This document shows positions 6,045 through 7,673 of a stretch of DNA of 7,673 nucleotides, piece by piece; positions within the stretch are counted from its first letter, which is position 1; the number at the start of each line of letters is the position of its first letter. Location: NCBI GenBank assembly GCA_017883355.1, contig JADGNS010000190.1, positions 1 through 7,673 on the forward strand, read 5' to 3'. The notes beneath the pieces are model-generated. The model saw nothing but the letters and a program-made list of their open reading frames with translations, had not been told where the DNA came from and ran no database searches. Source of the DNA: Candidatus Solibacter sp. GTDB taxonomy: Bacteria; Acidobacteriota; Terriglobia; Bryobacterales; Bryobacteraceae. Made by a program: the position numbers and the translations under genes.

Positions 6045-7673
6045 TTAGAACCTCACTCGCAGCGTGGTCTCTAGCGTCCGCATCTGGCCCGCGGGATTCG
6101 GCAGGCCGAATTGCACGCTGCCGATGACGGTGTTCCAACTGGGGAACACCGGATGATTGAGAGCGTTGGCCGCGTTCACCCGCAGATCGGCGGTCAGATG
6201 GTCGCCCCAACGGAACGTGCGCGCGGCGGAGGCGTTCAGGCTGAACTGCGCCGGGCCGGTGATGCTGTTGCGCCCCGCGTTGCCCCACTGGTCCGCGGCG
6301 GGGGCCGCAAAAGCGGCGGGGTTCAAGTGGAGTCCCGTCGGCGCGTCATAGGGATCCGCCCCCGTATAGTCCGCGCGTATGCTGCCGGTCACTCCGGTAC
6401 CGCGCACCGATGAGAAGGACGTGGGCGTTAGCGGCAGGCCGGTACTAAAATTGACCTGTGTAACGACCGTCCATTCGCGGAAAAGAGCTCCTGTGCGGCC
6501 GGTGAAAAATCCGCCGGAACCCGCGCCTGTTGTGTATTGCGCCTGAAAAACGGCCGTATGGCGCTGGTCGAAGTTGGAACGGCCCCGCTCCGCGCGCAGG
6601 TCGAGCCAGTTCTGCGCAATCAGGAATCCGCTGCCGCCCAACGCGGCGTTGTCCAGGCCCTTCGCCCACGTGTATTGCACCTCGGCCGCGAGACCCTGCC
6701 GCAGGCGGCGGCGCAACTGCAGCGTCCCGGCGTGCCGCGTGGAGTCGCCGTTCGACGTCATATAGGAATAGCCGCTCGGGCACCCGGCGCACGGGTTCAC
6801 CGCGCCCGCTGGAAACGTGTTCGGCAGAAACTGCTGCACGCCGCGCGTGCCCTTGATGCCCAGGTACGTCGCCACCATTTGCAGCGCGAACCGAAGATCG
6901 CGCTGCGCCGAGACCTGCCAGTTCTGCGCGTAACCGTCGCGGAACCTCGGGTCGATCGCGAACGTGGTGCTGATGGTGTTCGGCGAACCGCGGAACCCCT
7001 CCGCCAGCGTCAGCGGACTGGCCGCGCTGTTCTGCACCCGCAGGCTGGTGGAAAGCGGAGCCTGCTGCGCCATTTGCATCGCGATGGATTGATAAACCGG
7101 GTTGTCATAGTAGATCCCATAACCGCCGCGCACGATCATGGTGGACGCGGGGAACGGCCGCCATGCGAAACCCAGTCGCGGCGCCATGTTGTTCCGGTCC
7201 GCCTGGATCAGCGGGCCCGCCGATCGCGCCACCATCGGAATCGCCGAGGCGAAGTGGTTCGCCACTTGCAGATTGACCAGCCGTCCGTAAATCTCCGCCA
7301 TCGGCGAGTTGTACTCGTAGCGCACGCCCAGCGTCAGCGAGAAACCGGAGCGAAAGCGCCAGTCGTCGGAAACGTAGGCATCCCACGAGTTCGCGCGAAA
7401 GTATTTGTCGGCGTTGCCGAATGCTATCGACGCCGTGTCCGGCACGCCGAAAAGAAATCCTGCCAGATCGCTTCCCGCCGCGGCGCCGGTGAACGTGAAC
7501 GTGCCGCGCGGATCCTGCTGCGAAAGTGTGTTCCATTGCTGCCGGCGGAAATCAACACCGCTCGTGACATTGTGGCTGCGGCGCGACCGGAAGACTTCCC
7601 CCGATAGCCCCTGCGTCTGGTTGTGCGTCGACGAATACTGGGCTTCACCCAATGCCGCGATGCCGTTCGCAAA
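6045..7673 (-). CDS. TonB-dependent receptor, Oar-like, C-terminal part (5' end outside window)
   Basis: The frame is open to the right edge, so only the last 542 residues are seen; a TTG at 7652 is internal, not a start. The sequence is an outer-membrane beta-barrel of the Oar-like TonB-dependent receptor type common in acidobacteria. Signs, counted from the visible first residue, are SWDAYVSDDWRFRSGFSLTL (96-115), GVRYEYNSP (116-124), NNMAPRLGFAWRP (161-173), VRGGYGIYYDNP (181-192), STRHAGTLQLRRRL (311-324), RSNFDQRHTAVF (365-376) and the end TLETTLRVRF. The terminal Phe is the usual C-terminal signal for BAM-dependent barrel assembly. Full-length relatives carry a signal peptide, a carboxypeptidase-regulatory-like (CNA-B type) domain and a plug before this part; these would lie to the right. 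Its two visible cysteines form C295-A-G-C298. The ligand cannot be read from sequence. It is co-transcribed with the VWA gene. Confidence 0.93.
   Translation of the reverse strand, partial: FANGIAALGEAQYSSTHNQTQGLSGEVFRSRRSHNVTSGVDFRRQQWNTLSQQDPRGTFTFTGAAAGSDLAGFLFGVPDTASIAFGNADKYFRANSWDAYVSDDWRFRSGFSLTLGVRYEYNSPMAEIYGRLVNLQVANHFASAIPMVARSAGPLIQADRNNMAPRLGFAWRPFPASTMIVRGGYGIYYDNPVYQSIAMQMAQQAPLSTSLRVQNSAASPLTLAEGFRGSPNTISTTFAIDPRFRDGYAQNWQVSAQRDLRFALQMVATYLGIKGTRGVQQFLPNTFPAGAVNPCAGCPSGYSYMTSNGDSTRHAGTLQLRRRLRQGLAAEVQYTWAKGLDNAALGGSGFLIAQNWLDLRAERGRSNFDQRHTAVFQAQYTTGAGSGGFFTGRTGALFREWTVVTQVNFSTGLPLTPTSFSSVRGTGVTGSIRADYTGADPYDAPTGLHLNPAAFAAPAADQWGNAGRNSITGPAQFSLNASAARTFRWGDHLTADLRVNAANALNHPVFPSWNTVIGSVQFGLPNPAGQMRTLETTLRVRF
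6051..6054 (-). promoter_or_regulatory. Shine-Dalgarno of the VWA gene inside the receptor coding end
   Basis: On the minus strand GAGG (6054-6051) lies 8 bases before the VWA ATG at 6042. It sits within the last codons of the receptor gene (…V-R-F-stop). The receptor TAA (6047-6045) falls between this site and the ATG, so ribosomes ending the receptor stop on the next gene's initiation region. This arrangement favours translational coupling and supports the ATG at 6042. Confidence 0.65.

Noticed and set aside
6043..6288. N-terminal extension of the VWA gene up to 6288
   Set aside because: The extra residues are Arg/Gln/Ser-rich receptor sequence read in the wrong frame. They would bury the signal peptide that starts at the ATG at 6042.
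6537..7607. Long plus-strand open frame (356 codons) opposite the receptor gene
   Set aside because: It is antisense to a clearly recognised receptor. Its translation is Arg/Ala/Val-rich without domain signs. Long antisense frames are expected in GC-rich coding DNA.

Overview
The window looks like a chromosomal stretch of a GC-rich soil bacterium of the phylum Acidobacteriota, most likely near Solibacter/Bryobacter. The inference rests on gene content. A duplicated orphan FtsX/MacB-type permease (ADOP, TIGR03434 type), a DUF3738/TIGR03435 protein, an acidobacterial VWFA-related protein (TIGR03436 type) and an Oar-like TonB-dependent receptor sit side by side. All four are families expanded in that phylum. 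Taxonomy is inferred from recognised sequence style, not from a search.

Layout, left to right. Positions 1-179 are non-coding and hold a long imperfect inverted repeat (16-78) and a weaker stem-loop. An 807-residue ADOP permease is on the minus strand (180-2603). A 131-bp divergent gap follows (2604-2734), then a plus-strand secreted 377-residue protein (2735-3868) with an N-terminal beta-rich domain fused to a DUF3738 domain. A 101-bp convergent gap (3869-3969) contains three consecutive stem-loops, the last with a U-tract typical of an intrinsic terminator. On the minus strand follow a secreted 690-residue VWA protein (3970-6042) and, 2 bp upstream of it, the C-terminal 542 residues of a TonB-dependent outer-membrane receptor whose 5' end lies beyond the right edge (6045-7673).

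How the genes may work together. The receptor and the VWA protein almost certainly form one transcription unit: the VWA Shine-Dalgarno lies inside the last receptor codons. The VWA protein may therefore be an exported, protein-binding partner of the outer-membrane receptor. The permease and the DUF3738 gene are divergently transcribed and could share a control region, but nothing proves a functional link. All four products are envelope proteins: one inner membrane, two exported, one outer membrane. No RNA gene, CRISPR array, insertion sequence, integrase or phage gene was seen.

Overall this is mainly recognisable acidobacterial family content. I do not see a clearly new system. The most notable points are the long inverted repeat at the left, the coupled receptor/VWA pair, the departure of the VWA protein from the canonical metal site, and the clustering of three lineage-characteristic families of unknown role.
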